64,000 nt of DNA from positions 1-64,000 of the forward strand of contig WYDT01000028.1 of NCBI GenBank assembly GCA_013122435.1, read 5' to 3'. Numbering within the stretch: the stretch's first letter is position 1; the number at the start of each line of letters is the position of its first letter. This document shows positions 39,968-49,822 of this stretch, in pieces. The translations under genes and the position numbers were made by a program. The notes under the pieces were generated by a model, which ran no database searches, had not been told where the DNA came from, and was given only the letters and a program-made list of their open reading frames with translations. This DNA comes from Chloroflexi bacterium AL-N1 (GTDB lineage Bacteria > Chloroflexota > Chloroflexia > Chloroflexales > Roseiflexaceae).

Positions 39968-40945
39968 TTACTTTGTAGTGTGCTGTTCGAGAAGTTTTAC
40001 ACTCGCATAGATTGCATCGATATGCGGTGTTGGTACCTTGACCAGGCGCCCCAATTCCACAACTGTGCCAACTAGTGCATCGATTTCCGTTGGGCGACCT
40101 GCTTCGATGTCTTGCAGAGTCGATGTTTTGTGGGCGCCTACCTCCTCTGCCCCGGCCATCCGCTGCTCAATACTGAGCCCAAACGTCACTCCGAGTTGGT
40201 CGGCGACCATCTGTGCCTCAGCCATCATCGCTCGCACGACCTCGCGTGTCAGTGGGTACTGATAGATATCGATCAACGTTGCGCGTGTCAAAGCGCTGAT
40301 AGGATTATAGGCAAGATTTCCCCAGAGTTTCAGCCAGACTTCATTGCGAATGTGTGGACGGATGGGAGCCTTAAATCCGGCTTTAATCAGGATTTTTGAC
40401 AGTTGCTGGATACGCTCGCTTTTTGCGCCATCAAGCTCTCCCAACGTAAAGCGATGACCTTCGATATGCTGGATGACACCCGGCTGTGTGATTTCTGCTG
40501 CCGGGTACACCACACAGCCGATGACACGGTCGATCTCGGTATGTGCTGCAATGACCCCGTCTGGATCGACCATCTCGATCTGATGCCCATCGTAGGGTCC
40601 ACCATGCTTATAAAAATACCACCATGGAATGCCGTTCTGTGCCGTTACGATCATGGTTTCTGGCCCATAGAGCGCTCGCATTGCTGGGGCTAGCGCCGGG
40701 AGACTCTGGGCTTTGACAGCCACAATCACCACATCCTGTGGCCCGGCTGCTTCCATGGAGTCGGTTGCGAGGGTAGGTGTAGCGGTTTCGCTGCTCCCAT
40801 CTGACCACTGCAATGTCAGTCCCTGCTGGCGAATCGCTGCAAGCTGTCCGCCACGCGCAATCAGTGTAACTTCCGCGCCAGCCGCAATCAGGCGGGCTCC
40901 CAGCAGCCCACCAATCGCCCCGGCACCTACAATACAAATCCGCAT
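39968..40945 (-). CDS. Ketopantoate reductase family protein
   Basis: The 325-residue enzyme has the N-terminal NADPH motif GAGAIGGLLGARL, a middle KAQSLPAL (substrate Lys region), and NEVWLKLWGNLAYNPISALTRATL with the catalytic Lys and Asn of the ApbA/PanE family. The classical reaction is reduction of 2-dehydropantoate for pantothenate and CoA synthesis. The family has several substrates, and the oxidoreductase and acyl-CoA ligase neighbours make a role in acid catabolism possible, so I give no symbol. Confidence 0.9.
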   Translation of the reverse strand: MRICIVGAGAIGGLLGARLIAAGAEVTLIARGGQLAAIRQQGLTLQWSDGSSETATPTLATDSMEAAGPQDVVIVAVKAQSLPALAPAMRALYGPETMIVTAQNGIPWWYFYKHGGPYDGHQIEMVDPDGVIAAHTEIDRVIGCVVYPAAEITQPGVIQHIEGHRFTLGELDGAKSERIQQLSKILIKAGFKAPIRPHIRNEVWLKLWGNLAYNPISALTRATLIDIYQYPLTREVVRAMMAEAQMVADQLGVTFGLSIEQRMAGAEEVGAHKTSTLQDIEAGRPTEIDALVGTVVELGRLVKVPTPHIDAIYASVKLLEQHTTK

Positions 40946-40992
40946 ACCTTTATTTCTCCCGTATATAACTGTTTGTTATGACGTTACGCATA

Positions 40993-42513
40993 TTACTTTG
41001 CCAGATTCAGTTGTTTGGCCATAGATATCCGTTGAGGCTTGCCGGTGGCGCCACGCGGAATGCTCTCCAGAATGTGAATGGCCCGTGGTACCTTAAACTC
41101 TGCCAGTGATTGGGCACAGTGCTCACGTAGTGCTTGCTCGGTGGCCTCGCTCTTGAGCACCACCGCCGCGTGGACTTCCTCTCCCAGCGTTTTGTGGGGT
41201 ACCGCAAAAGCCAGCGCTTCCGCAACCGCAGGATGGCGGAGCAGGACATCGTCGATCTCCAACGGGGAAATCTTCTCGCCCCCGCGATTGATTAATTCCT
41301 TCAATCGACCCGTGAGTGCGAGATACCCATCCTCATCCAGCAAGCCCTGATCGCCGGTGCGAAACCAGCCGTTCACAAAGGCCGTTGCGTTGGCTTCGGG
41401 ATTGTTCTCATAACCATCGACGATGTTGTTGCCACGGACGACCACCTCGCCTTTGTCGCCAGACGGTAGCAGAGTGCCAGCCTCGTTCATAATCCCGACT
41501 TCGACCCCAAAACCATAGCCGACAGTGCCAGCTTTGTGCACAGATGGTGGTAGTGGGTTTGATGTCATCTGGTGGGTGGCTTCGGTCATCCCATAAGACT
41601 CAAGCACTGGTGCATTGAACGTGGCTTCGAGCCGTTCCAACACAACCGGAGGAAGTGGTGCGCTGCTCGAACGAATAAAGCGCAGTGGATTGGCCGCGAT
41701 AATCGTGCGGTTGCGTTCTGCACGGGTCAGGAGTATCTGGTGCATGGTTGGCACGGCAGAATACCATGTCGGTTGGTAATGGTCGAGCCACGACCAGAAC
41801 TCCAGTGCGTTAAAGCCTGCTGGACAGATGATGGTGCCGCCCGATGCAAGCGTGGCTAACATTGATGCGACAATGCCGTGAATGTGAAACAGCGGCATCA
41901 CGCACAATGCTCGATCTTCCCTGGTGAGCTTGTACGTTGTGGTGATGTTATGGGCCGATGCTGCCAGGTTGCGATGGCGGATCGGGACCCGTTTGGGGCG
42001 GCTGGTCGTCCCACTGGTATGGAGGATCATCGCTACATCGTCTGGCTGGGCTAACTCAACCGTTCGTGCTGGATGGGTTGGGCTGGTTGCCACAAAGTCG
42101 AGTGTGCCATCCGCCTGTGTGTGTGCGCTGATGATGACCATCTCGGGTGTCGCAGCAGCGTGGGCAGCTTCGAGAGTATTGGGTAGCGTAATCAGTGCTT
42201 TCGCGTGTGTGTCTTCGTAGTAGAAGGCAAATTCCTCTTGCTTGTATTTGGGGTTGAGTGGTGCCGCTGTGCCACAGGTCGCAGCCGCGAAAAACGTGAT
42301 AATCATCTCCGGGCCATTGGCCATGGCGATAGCGATTCGATCACCGCGCCCAAGTCCGAGTCCATTGAGTTGTGCGGCCAGTGCCATCACATTATCGTGT
42401 AGCTGTTGGTACGTGAGAGTTGGATAATCAGGAGCCATCAGTGCTGGCATAGCTGGATCGCTGTTTTCCATCATCAAATGAAGCAAGGTTTTGGTGTAGG
42501 TTTCCTCGCGCAT
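40993..42513 (-). CDS. AMP-dependent acyl-CoA synthetase, oxalate-CoA-ligase-like
   Basis: The 506-residue enzyme has the adenylation P-loop LHTSGTTSRPKRVPIRHRN, the motif YGMTEATHQM, and the hinge GWFRTGDQGLLDEDGYLALTGRLKELINRGGEKISP. The stretch around PLFHIHGIVASMLATLASGG and TWYSAVPTMHQILL is close to plant and fungal AAE3/Pcs60 oxalyl-CoA synthetases, which suggests a small dicarboxylic acid as substrate (inferred). GGAAGG nine bases before the ATG at 42513 selects this start; a much longer in-frame reading to 42735 extends into the promoter region of the divergent gene. Confidence 0.88.
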   Translation of the reverse strand: MREETYTKTLLHLMMENSDPAMPALMAPDYPTLTYQQLHDNVMALAAQLNGLGLGRGDRIAIAMANGPEMIITFFAAATCGTAAPLNPKYKQEEFAFYYEDTHAKALITLPNTLEAAHAAATPEMVIISAHTQADGTLDFVATSPTHPARTVELAQPDDVAMILHTSGTTSRPKRVPIRHRNLAASAHNITTTYKLTREDRALCVMPLFHIHGIVASMLATLASGGTIICPAGFNALEFWSWLDHYQPTWYSAVPTMHQILLTRAERNRTIIAANPLRFIRSSSAPLPPVVLERLEATFNAPVLESYGMTEATHQMTSNPLPPSVHKAGTVGYGFGVEVGIMNEAGTLLPSGDKGEVVVRGNNIVDGYENNPEANATAFVNGWFRTGDQGLLDEDGYLALTGRLKELINRGGEKISPLEIDDVLLRHPAVAEALAFAVPHKTLGEEVHAAVVLKSEATEQALREHCAQSLAEFKVPRAIHILESIPRGATGKPQRISMAKQLNLAK

Positions 42514-42696
42514 ACCTGGCATCCTTCCCGAAACATAGAAGATAATTATTTGACATAATGTGTCGTTGCAGTTTCTGTTGTATCCTCCAGTGTACCGTAG
42601 AGTGGTCGGGAAGACAAACCGTATATGGTTGGCCGGTGGGTTTATACTGTATACATTCTTCCCCATAAAACCATAGTTAAGTTGGAGGCACTGCTC

Positions 42697-43791
42697 ATGG
42701 GCAATGTAGCATACCAGACCTATTCCGCTGAACACTTACGCACCTTCTGTACACAGGTATTTGAAACATTTGGTATTGTACCTGAAGATGCGACTCTGGC
42801 TGCCAATGTACTTATCACGAGCGATCTGCGTGGGATCGACTCACATGGGGTTGCGCGGATGCATAATTATGTGGATTTACTCGAAAAGAACGAGGTGAAT
42901 CCCCACCCAAAGTTGACGATCGTGCGTGAGTCGGCCAGCACCGCAACAGTCGATGGTGATAATGGTCTGGGGCTGGTTGTTGGTCCCAAAGCTAATCAAA
43001 TTGCCATGGACAAAGCGGATCAGGTCGGGACGGGTTGGGTGAGTATTGCCAACACCAATCATTTTGGGATTGCGGGGTACTATGTATTGCAAGCACTGGA
43101 ACGGGATATGATCGGCTGGTCGATGACTAACAGCACACATCTGGTTGCGCCGCTGTGGGGGAGCGAACGCATGCTCGGTACAAACCCGATTGCGATAGCC
43201 TTCCCCGGCGCACAGGAGCCACCCATCGTGATCGACATGGCCACCTGTGCGGCAGCGTTTGGGAAGATCGAGATTGCCCGTCGACACCAGAAGAACATTC
43301 CTGATGGCTGGGCGATTGATGCCGCTGGCAACCCGACCAACGACCCGCATATCGTGACTCAGAGCGGCGCGCTATTGCCGCTTGGCTCAGACCGTGAGCA
43401 TGGTGGACATAAAGGCTACAGTCTCGCCATGATGGTCGATATTCTTTCTGCGATATTGAGTGGGGCGAATTGGGGGCCGTTTACGCCACCCTTTATTGTC
43501 AATCAGGCGCCTGCAGCACGCTCAGTGGGGAAAGGCATTGGGCATTTCTTTGGGGCTATGCGGATAGATGCCTTCATTGATCTGGCTGAGTTCAAAGCAC
43601 AGATTGATGATTATGTGCGAACGCTGCGTGCCACCAAACCGGCGCCGGGGACCGCTGGCCCGCTTATTCCTGGTGATCCCGAGCGTGAATGTGAGCAGGT
43701 GCGAGAAAGCGAAGGGATTCCACTGGTTATGTCGGTTGTCGAAACACTCCGTGATGTTGCGCGGCGGACCGGTGTCGCTTTTGATCGATAG
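42697..43791 (+). CDS. Ldh-family (malate/L-lactate-type) oxidoreductase
   Basis: The 364-residue NAD(P)-dependent enzyme has the family landmarks LITSDLRGIDSHGVARM, NTNHFGIAGYY, GTNPIAIAFPG and DREHGGHKGYSLAMMVD. Members reduce or oxidise 2-hydroxy acids such as lactate, malate or ureidoglycolate; the substrate is not clear here. GGAGG nine bases before the ATG at 42697 sets the start. It is divergent from the acyl-CoA synthetase gene, with which it may share control. Confidence 0.92.
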   Translation: MGNVAYQTYSAEHLRTFCTQVFETFGIVPEDATLAANVLITSDLRGIDSHGVARMHNYVDLLEKNEVNPHPKLTIVRESASTATVDGDNGLGLVVGPKANQIAMDKADQVGTGWVSIANTNHFGIAGYYVLQALERDMIGWSMTNSTHLVAPLWGSERMLGTNPIAIAFPGAQEPPIVIDMATCAAAFGKIEIARRHQKNIPDGWAIDAAGNPTNDPHIVTQSGALLPLGSDREHGGHKGYSLAMMVDILSAILSGANWGPFTPPFIVNQAPAARSVGKGIGHFFGAMRIDAFIDLAEFKAQIDDYVRTLRATKPAPGTAGPLIPGDPERECEQVRESEGIPLVMSVVETLRDVARRTGVAFDR

Positions 43792-43819
43792 TTCAGAGAG
43801 ATATGGTAGGAAGACACTT

Positions 43820-43851
43820 CACCAGAGACTAAGCATGATCTCTGGTGGTTT
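43820..43851 (+). terminator. Terminator of the Ldh-family gene
   Basis: CACCAGAGA (43820-43828) pairs perfectly with TCTCTGGTG (43839-43847) around a 10-base loop and is followed by GTTTTAT. It lies 28 bases after the stop codon. Confidence 0.8.
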
Positions 43852-44334
43852 TATAAAAATGCTTAGACCGGGTCAATCTCGTTATACAGTTATTTGCCCC
43901 GTATGCCTGACATTTGGTTTCGTATCCTTGCATTCGCAGACCAGTGAGTGCCTGGATGTCACCAATAATAACACCGAGCGCCGGCTCAGTAGCTGTTTGC
44001 CCATATGAGCAGGCGCGTTCAGTAAGCTTGACAGTATAGCCACCATTTGGCTTATTAGTTATGTTGTGAACAAGACACAGGCGTGTGCCCGCAGATCCAA
44101 GTACAGTATTCTCTCACACCTAACTAGGCCATCGTGTGTGATTCCGAGGAAACCAGCAGCATTCATTGCATCGTAACCACGTGCTCGACTCGCCGCAATG
44201 ATTGGAGAGCGTCCGGTGAGGTCGCTCACAATGTTACAGAGATACTGGAAACAGACCACATCTACCGTATTTCCAAGGGTTGGCCGATCAATGTTGATTG
44301 TGATGTTGTCTGCGATATCACCCATAGCACTCAT
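43829..44334 (-). pseudogene. V4R-domain protein, frameshifted
   Basis: ATG at 44334 has AAGGAG six bases upstream. The first part reads RPTLGNTVDVVCFQYLCNI and GRSPIIAASRARGYDA, as at the start of V4R (hydrocarbon-binding) proteins. That frame stops at 44059. From about 44100 the neighbouring frame gives the rest: GGYTVKLTERACSYGQTA, ALGVIIGDIQALTG and ETKCQAYGANNCITRL, with the E-x-x-C and C-x(3,7)-C pattern of V4R, ending at 43829. One indel near 44105-44115 separates the halves. The end overlaps the terminator of the convergent gene. Confidence 0.65.
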
Positions 44335-44339
44335 ACAAT

Positions 44340-44789
44340 GCTCCTTGGGGTTAAGTTAGTGAGATCATGTAAGACATAAGACGAGCTGATACGAACATGC
44401 TCGACTCGATGGGCCATAGTGTGATTTTTGATAATTATGTTTGTTATAACTGTTGAAGTTGTATTATAGCTTTTTAAAGGCTTATTTGCCGGATAATACG
44501 ACTAGTAAGGTAAATGAAGAAGATAATGCCTTCATATTGTCGATAAATATCAGTAATAGGACTGTTTTTGGATAGAGAAATACATAGTGTCAAAATATAA
44601 TAGAGGAGCTGATATGGATGCCTGGGCAGAAGTAAAAACACAATGATTCCATTACACGCATAAAATGCAAAGGTACACAGGATTTTGTGATATATTTTTT
44701 TTGTGACCAAATAGAACTATTGTTACCTTGGAGGCGTGTTTTGGATTGCAAACATTTATTTGGTGGTAAGTTCCAGATAGCTAATGGTT
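44340..44789. other. AT-rich intergenic stretch
   Basis: About 450 AT-rich bases with only chance-like short frames. No RNA gene or repeat was recognised. Confidence 0.5.
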
Positions 44790-45341
44790 CTATGAAGAAC
44801 GATTGGCCAATTCATCGAGCTTGAGCACGGTGCGCCAGTTTCTCGCAGTTGCTGGTGAGCCGACCAAGCGGTCGAAGAGCGCAGGTGATAGTTTGGACTT
44901 CCCCGCACCACTTCCGTAATACACCCAAAGCGCATCATCAACCTGTGTGATACGTTCGTCATTGTTTGCACGTTCTCGCAGCCCTTCTACGGCATCTGGG
45001 TGAGGTGGTGCTTTGGAGAGTGTCAGCATCACACGGTTTGGCTCAGCCTGTGACTCGTTTGGGTAGGGGTTGCTTTTGAGATAGTCTGGCCAGTCTGCTG
45101 TTGCCCGAACAATGACAGGAATCGACAGCGCAAAACGGCGTTCGATGGCTTGCTCCAACTCGGCCTCAAGACGCGCGGGTGTGGCAGTAGCCTGAAACAC
45201 TAGATTACCACTCTGGATATAGCTTTGCACCTCCTGCCAGCCAAGCTCAGTACACAGCGAACGAAGTTCAGCCATCGGTATCTTGTTGTGACCGCTGACG
45301 TTAATGCCACGGAGTAATGCAATGAAAGTGAGGTGGGACAT
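44790..45341 (-). CDS. DUF1697 family protein
   Basis: The 183-residue product fits the DUF1697 family: FIALLRGINVSGHNKIPMAELRSL at the start, YIQSGNLVF, and a C-terminal RNWRTVLKLDELA. The family is small, cytoplasmic and of unknown function. ATG at 45341 is selected by AGGA upstream and by the family's usual start. Confidence 0.92.
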   Translation of the reverse strand: MSHLTFIALLRGINVSGHNKIPMAELRSLCTELGWQEVQSYIQSGNLVFQATATPARLEAELEQAIERRFALSIPVIVRATADWPDYLKSNPYPNESQAEPNRVMLTLSKAPPHPDAVEGLRERANNDERITQVDDALWVYYGSGAGKSKLSPALFDRLVGSPATARNWRTVLKLDELANRSS

Positions 45342-45474
45342 GTTTATTCCTGTTGAAGTACAAACAATGCTGAGTCTAACATGTCCCTGAGAATTGAACA
45401 AGCGGGTCAGTTTAAGGAAGGAGATGTAATATGTGATAGATGCTATTTTGATGAAGCAACCACATGATCTGCAT

Positions 45475-46296
45475 TTATCCTGCTTCAGGAGCGAGCAAAT
45501 GCAGATCGATGCGTCCGATATCATAAAATCCCAGACGACGATAGATAGGTTCCCCCATCTGTGTCGCTTGCAGCGTACCGACCTGGTAGCCTAGTACATG
45601 TGCATCGAGCAGGGGCAGTCGGGTCATGGCTGCGCCAATACCGCGCTGTCGATACGCTTCTAGTGTCGAGACAGCATATATTCCAGCAACACCCGCGTGC
45701 AATACCAGCACTGAGGTCGCCACAGGCACATCATTCACGTAGCCGATGTAGCGGCGCGAAAGATGTTTCGGACGTATCCCAACGGCCTGTTCGAGCACTC
45801 TCAACGGCTCATTGGCGTTCGGCGGTAGCTCACTGCCGATGGCAACAACATGCGCCCAGGTATCAAGCGTCTCTTTATCTTCGACGACTTGTAGCGAGAA
45901 CTCTGGTGGTAAGGGTGTGTCAGTATCCAAATCATTGAGATTAACGACCATATTGGTAACATAACCAGCCTGTGCGAGGCCAGCTTGTTCAAGTCTGGTG
46001 CTCAAATCGTGTGGTTTGCTGCTGGGGCCTACCCACCAGAAGGCTGCCATTTGCCACCGTTGTACGGCGGCCTTGAGCTTCTCAATCTCTGTTGCAACAG
46101 CGTCGTGGTTAAGCTGGGTATAGTACACCCCGTTGAAGAGTGGAAAGGGGACGTCTGTCATACACCTTACGATATCTTCTCGTTCGTATGCTTCATAGTT
46201 TGGTGCACGGCCATAGGTTGCCCAGAATTCGACCAGATTGGCATCGAAGGCAGGCATCAGTTCTGGTGCAGAGACGTTATCAACAAAGACACTCAT
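45475..46296 (-). CDS. GNAT-family N-acetyltransferase
   Basis: The 273-residue product has a GNAT domain in its C-terminal half: GIYAVSTLEAYRQRGIGAAMTRLPLLDA contains the acetyl-CoA pyrophosphate loop (RQRGIGAA), followed by MGEPIYRRLGFYDIG. The N-terminal half is of the kind seen in two-domain GNAT proteins. GGAG eight bases before the ATG at 46296 selects that start. The acceptor is unknown. Confidence 0.88.
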   Translation of the reverse strand: MSVFVDNVSAPELMPAFDANLVEFWATYGRAPNYEAYEREDIVRCMTDVPFPLFNGVYYTQLNHDAVATEIEKLKAAVQRWQMAAFWWVGPSSKPHDLSTRLEQAGLAQAGYVTNMVVNLNDLDTDTPLPPEFSLQVVEDKETLDTWAHVVAIGSELPPNANEPLRVLEQAVGIRPKHLSRRYIGYVNDVPVATSVLVLHAGVAGIYAVSTLEAYRQRGIGAAMTRLPLLDAHVLGYQVGTLQATQMGEPIYRRLGFYDIGRIDLHLLAPEAG

Positions 46297-46554
46297 AAAG
46301 ATTTCTCCAGTAATTGATAATGTATATTTAATTGTGTAGGTATAGATGAAGTATACTATTATCTTGATGGAGTTACAGCTTAACATTACCTGAGAAGTTG
46401 TTGGGTAGTGAGGTATTGGGGTTATTTGAAATGGAAGTGATTAGAAACAACACTTTTTATGTTACTCTTTAAGAAAATTGTATAAGGTGTAAATATTTTT
46501 GTTAGTAAATTTTGTACTTGCCAAAACTACGGAGTAATGCTTATTTCTGTTTTT

Positions 46555-47727
46555 TTAAATACGTGGGTATATAGGAATTTCTTTGGGTTCAGCTTTCCCA
46601 TCAGCAAGCACTATCTTCTTTAATATTAGGGGGAGATTTGATATGTCTTCAGCTAGAACCAAAATAATTTGACGCTCACTCGCCCATTTTTGATATTTTT
46701 CAACGTCATGATTATCTCTTGTGCTCTTTGAAACAGTACTGACAAGTAAACCAGAACACATTCCTTTACCTAGCTGTTCCATCTTTGAATGTAATTCTTC
46801 GAACCACACTCGTTTGATAGTGTCTTCTGTTTTACACGATACTATGACTATCTGACCATTAAATATACCAGTAAAATCGATTTCCCCTTTGCCATTAATG
46901 TCTTCAACACCCCATCCACATTCATCGAACAGTTTCTCGCCTTTTTGGTTTGTAAGTTCGACAGCTTTCTGATAGACATAAAATTCTAACCAGTCTCCCC
47001 CAATAAGTACTTCTCCATCTGCCTGGCTATTGATAGTCCAACGTGTTCTTTCTTGATCCCTAGACACATTACTAACAAATCCAAGCTTTTCTATTTTTTG
47101 TAGTAAAGCTAATTGATCTTTATCGATTTGTTGTGGTGTTGAACAGGTTCTTTTTCCCTTTCCCTGACTCGGTTGACGAATCGTTGCAAGGAGTGCCTGT
47201 GATGTGGGAGGATTTTTGGCCATGTATTGTGTAAAGTCTTCAAATCTATCGTTTGGATGGTTGGTTTTCCAATGCACATCCCATCCATAACTTGAAAAGT
47301 AATCTTTCAAACCAATTTTTACAGATTTTATGTCGTTATCAAATATATAAACAAGCCCTTCACGTGCTAAATAGCAGACCTCTATCTGAACGCCCTGATG
47401 TTTGCATTCCTTAGCCACATCATAAACACCAAATGCCATAGTTTTGGGACCGAGCGTTGTGTTTATGATGATTTGATCATTTTTGTGTTGGGAAACTATT
47501 TTCTTACACTGAGTGATAGTGTCCTGAATAATATATGGTTTTACCACGGAAGGCTCAGAGGTATGTATAGGTTTAGGCAAAGCCGCCAGTGTTTTTTCAT
47601 AATCTCTATTTGTGCCAATAGAGTCTTGAGAAACTATGAAGTAAAGATAGTCTGGTTTGAAGTGGAGTGTAAGAAGAATATTGGGAAGAGGTCGTCCTCC
47701 TACAAGCGAAATAAGCACTATAGCCAT
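46555..47727 (-). CDS. Card1/Can2-like CARF-domain PD-(D/E)XK nuclease (DUF1887)
   Basis: The 390-residue protein has an N-terminal CARF domain (about 1-140: VLISLVGGRPLPNILLTL, and INTTLGPKTMA at 88-98, equivalent to the TGGTKxM ligand loop), a linker or winged-helix part, and a C-terminal restriction-type nuclease core: E248 in GDWLEFYVYQ, E282/D284 in GEIDF, and SCK at 297-299. Card1/Can2 proteins are activated by cyclic oligoadenylate from type III CRISPR complexes and cut nucleic acids. No cas gene or CRISPR array is in the window. The gene is visibly AT-richer than its neighbours and lies in AT-rich flanks, suggesting transfer. GGGAG seven bases before ATG supports the start. Confidence 0.85.
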   Translation of the reverse strand: MAIVLISLVGGRPLPNILLTLHFKPDYLYFIVSQDSIGTNRDYEKTLAALPKPIHTSEPSVVKPYIIQDTITQCKKIVSQHKNDQIIINTTLGPKTMAFGVYDVAKECKHQGVQIEVCYLAREGLVYIFDNDIKSVKIGLKDYFSSYGWDVHWKTNHPNDRFEDFTQYMAKNPPTSQALLATIRQPSQGKGKRTCSTPQQIDKDQLALLQKIEKLGFVSNVSRDQERTRWTINSQADGEVLIGGDWLEFYVYQKAVELTNQKGEKLFDECGWGVEDINGKGEIDFTGIFNGQIVIVSCKTEDTIKRVWFEELHSKMEQLGKGMCSGLLVSTVSKSTRDNHDVEKYQKWASERQIILVLAEDISNLPLILKKIVLADGKAEPKEIPIYPRI

Positions 47728-47868
47728 GTTCTTACTCCCGATTACAATACTCTCCTGTACTTATCATATTGGGACTTACTTGTTATTGTAGTATAACACA
47801 ATTCACGACGAACAAACTGACGCTTACAACGGCAATCTCGTAAACACTGAAAGTAAGGGTAAGTGTAA

Positions 47869-48873
47869 TCAGTCGTGTGTGGAATCAGCCGTGCGATGTT
47901 GTTTACGCTGGATAAACGTTGGCAGGCGTTGGTGCATGCGCTGAAAGATATCCTGTTGGCAGAGGAGAATGAGTAAAGGCTGAAAGACGCCGCGCTGCCA
48001 GAGGAGAATGAGGAATGTTGGTAGGTAAATCATCGCCATAATATACGGACCACTGGGCCATAGTGTAGTGAAAGTCAGTCGCACGTAATAGAACGCCGCC
48101 CAGGAACTGAACGTTAATAGCAGCATTTGATGCTTGGTTTGCGGGATCATCCAGAGCAAAAGCTGATCGTAAAAGAAATACTGTTGGGGCACAATCGTCA
48201 TCAAAAAGAAAAAACGGGCATTCCAGAACCGCCAAAACCATAGACTGATGATAAAAATGGGACCAATAAACGTTAGCAGAGGGATAAATCCACCATATCC
48301 GGTTAACTGACGCACCCAACGGATAGGCCAGTCGGGCATTACGAGTAACGAAATACCACCAATGAAGAGGCCGCCCACGACGTGCCACCCAGTCCATTTG
48401 ATGGAGAGGGCGACTGGAAGACCGAGAGTTGGTTTGGCCAGCAGAACGGGAGCCAACACTGGATAGAGTAGGACGAGCATAAATAAGGGCGACCATTGCA
48501 TACTTTTGATGGCCATGAAGAATGTCGGTGTCGTAAATACCATCAACCGCCAGTATTGCCCATCGCGTATCAACCCATAGGCTAAAAAGCCTGAGATCAG
48601 GCTGAAGAGTAGCACCAATCCTGCATTGCCAGGTACGATGGCCCACGGAAGCACGATGATTGCAGCGGTGAGGGGGTAGGGCACCAGCAGGGTCCATGGC
48701 TCATGTCGGTACGGATCGCGTTGTGCCACGATATCACGCGCCGCATTAAACGACCAGCCCATGTCCACCAGTGTGCCATCAATAACAGGATTAAACCATC
48801 CACAGATACAGCCAGATACAATGCCAATGAGTACAGCAAGTGTGAATGGGTGGCGAAGCATAGAGTGTTGCAT
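47869..48873 (-). CDS. Multi-pass membrane protein, GT87-like
   Basis: The 334-residue protein has about nine hydrophobic segments. The first loop reads DMGWSFNAARDIVAQRDPY, which resembles the active-site loop of DUF2029/GT87-type polyprenol-linked glycosyltransferases (D then GxDPY). The C-terminal 35 residues are basic and cytoplasmic-looking. The assignment rests on that loop and the topology only. Confidence 0.6.
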   Translation of the reverse strand: MQHSMLRHPFTLAVLIGIVSGCICGWFNPVIDGTLVDMGWSFNAARDIVAQRDPYRHEPWTLLVPYPLTAAIIVLPWAIVPGNAGLVLLFSLISGFLAYGLIRDGQYWRLMVFTTPTFFMAIKSMQWSPLFMLVLLYPVLAPVLLAKPTLGLPVALSIKWTGWHVVGGLFIGGISLLVMPDWPIRWVRQLTGYGGFIPLLTFIGPIFIISLWFWRFWNARFFFLMTIVPQQYFFYDQLLLWMIPQTKHQMLLLTFSSWAAFYYVRLTFTTLWPSGPYIMAMIYLPTFLILLWQRGVFQPLLILLCQQDIFQRMHQRLPTFIQRKQHRTADSTHD

Positions 48874-48985
48874 AATGATGTAAGTTGGTGATTTTAAACA
48901 AAGTCCTCGTAGATCTCCTTCGCATTGTAGTTCAAAACAGGGGTGGTGTAAAGGTCAGAAACTGTAAACAAATAGTATGGAATTG

Positions 48986-49822
48986 CTACCAATCAGCCCC
49001 TGAAATGGCCCGAAACGCAGCGATGCTTTCGCCAAGATTGAAAGGGATGCTATCGGTGTGGCGTGTTTGTTCATCCAATAATGCGTGATATTGCTGATGT
49101 GCTGTCTGTGGATTCGCGTGTAATAAGGCACCCCATTCGCTCTCATCAGGATAGGGGTCTAATGAGGATTGAAAATCTGTTGCTTGAACCATCAGGGGAT
49201 GGTCTAACGTAAGTTCCTCCAATACAATAGCCAGTGTCGCTACTTCAAGTTGCCAACTGGTGCGGAGCCGCGTGTGATCTGTTTTATGGTCGGTCTTTTC
49301 AGGAGTTGGGTTCTCTACCAGGCGATTAATCATGTGCTTCAACGAGGTTCGTGCTGTTTGGGTAGGTGTTGCAAAAAATGCCAAACCAGATTGTTGTGCC
49401 TGTTCGTTTAATATCCCTATATTGTGAGCAATTCGTTGCAATATCACCCCAGGTCCACTGAAATGTAGATATGGGTTGTGGTGGTTATATGGTTGTGTGG
49501 TCATATCCTGCCACACATGTTGTATAGGAGATGACAGGAGCTGTGGTAATAGTTTTGCGGCGCGGGACAGAAAATGATTTGGAGTACGTTCTGTTAGGTG
49601 TTGGAATGCTGCAATGCTGGATCGAAATGGTGAGTTTGGATTAGCTACTAATACAACATGGTAAAAATAGCGACGACGTGCTCGGAGGGCATCCTGGTCA
49701 AGCAAAAGCTGCCATTCTGCTGTGGTAAGTGGCGTTTCTGTGTTGTTTTGATGCATCGTATAATTACACTCACTACATCGATTGCTGGTGATCTGCGACC
49801 ATTTACCATCATTCACCTTCAC
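48986..49822 (-). CDS. Uncharacterised protein
   Basis: I do not recognise this protein of up to 278 residues. It is soluble, mostly helical and rich in Gln, His and Thr, with no signal or membrane segment. The start is uncertain: GTG at 49822 overlaps the end of the acetyltransferase gene by 14 bases and would add an N-terminal CSEC, while ATG at 49756 begins MHQNNTETPL. Close packing behind the acetyltransferase gene suggests one transcript. Confidence 0.55.
   Translation of the reverse strand: MKVNDGKWSQITSNRCSECNYTMHQNNTETPLTTAEWQLLLDQDALRARRRYFYHVVLVANPNSPFRSSIAAFQHLTERTPNHFLSRAAKLLPQLLSSPIQHVWQDMTTQPYNHHNPYLHFSGPGVILQRIAHNIGILNEQAQQSGLAFFATPTQTARTSLKHMINRLVENPTPEKTDHKTDHTRLRTSWQLEVATLAIVLEELTLDHPLMVQATDFQSSLDPYPDESEWGALLHANPQTAHQQYHALLDEQTRHTDSIPFNLGESIAAFRAISGADW

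Noticed and set aside
44474..44710. Small membrane protein on the minus strand
   Set aside because: It is an AT-rich chance frame without a ribosome site or homologous features.
46000..48900. CRISPR array or cas genes around the Card1-like nuclease
   Set aside because: No direct repeats with spacers and no Cas-like proteins were found on either strand of the flanks.
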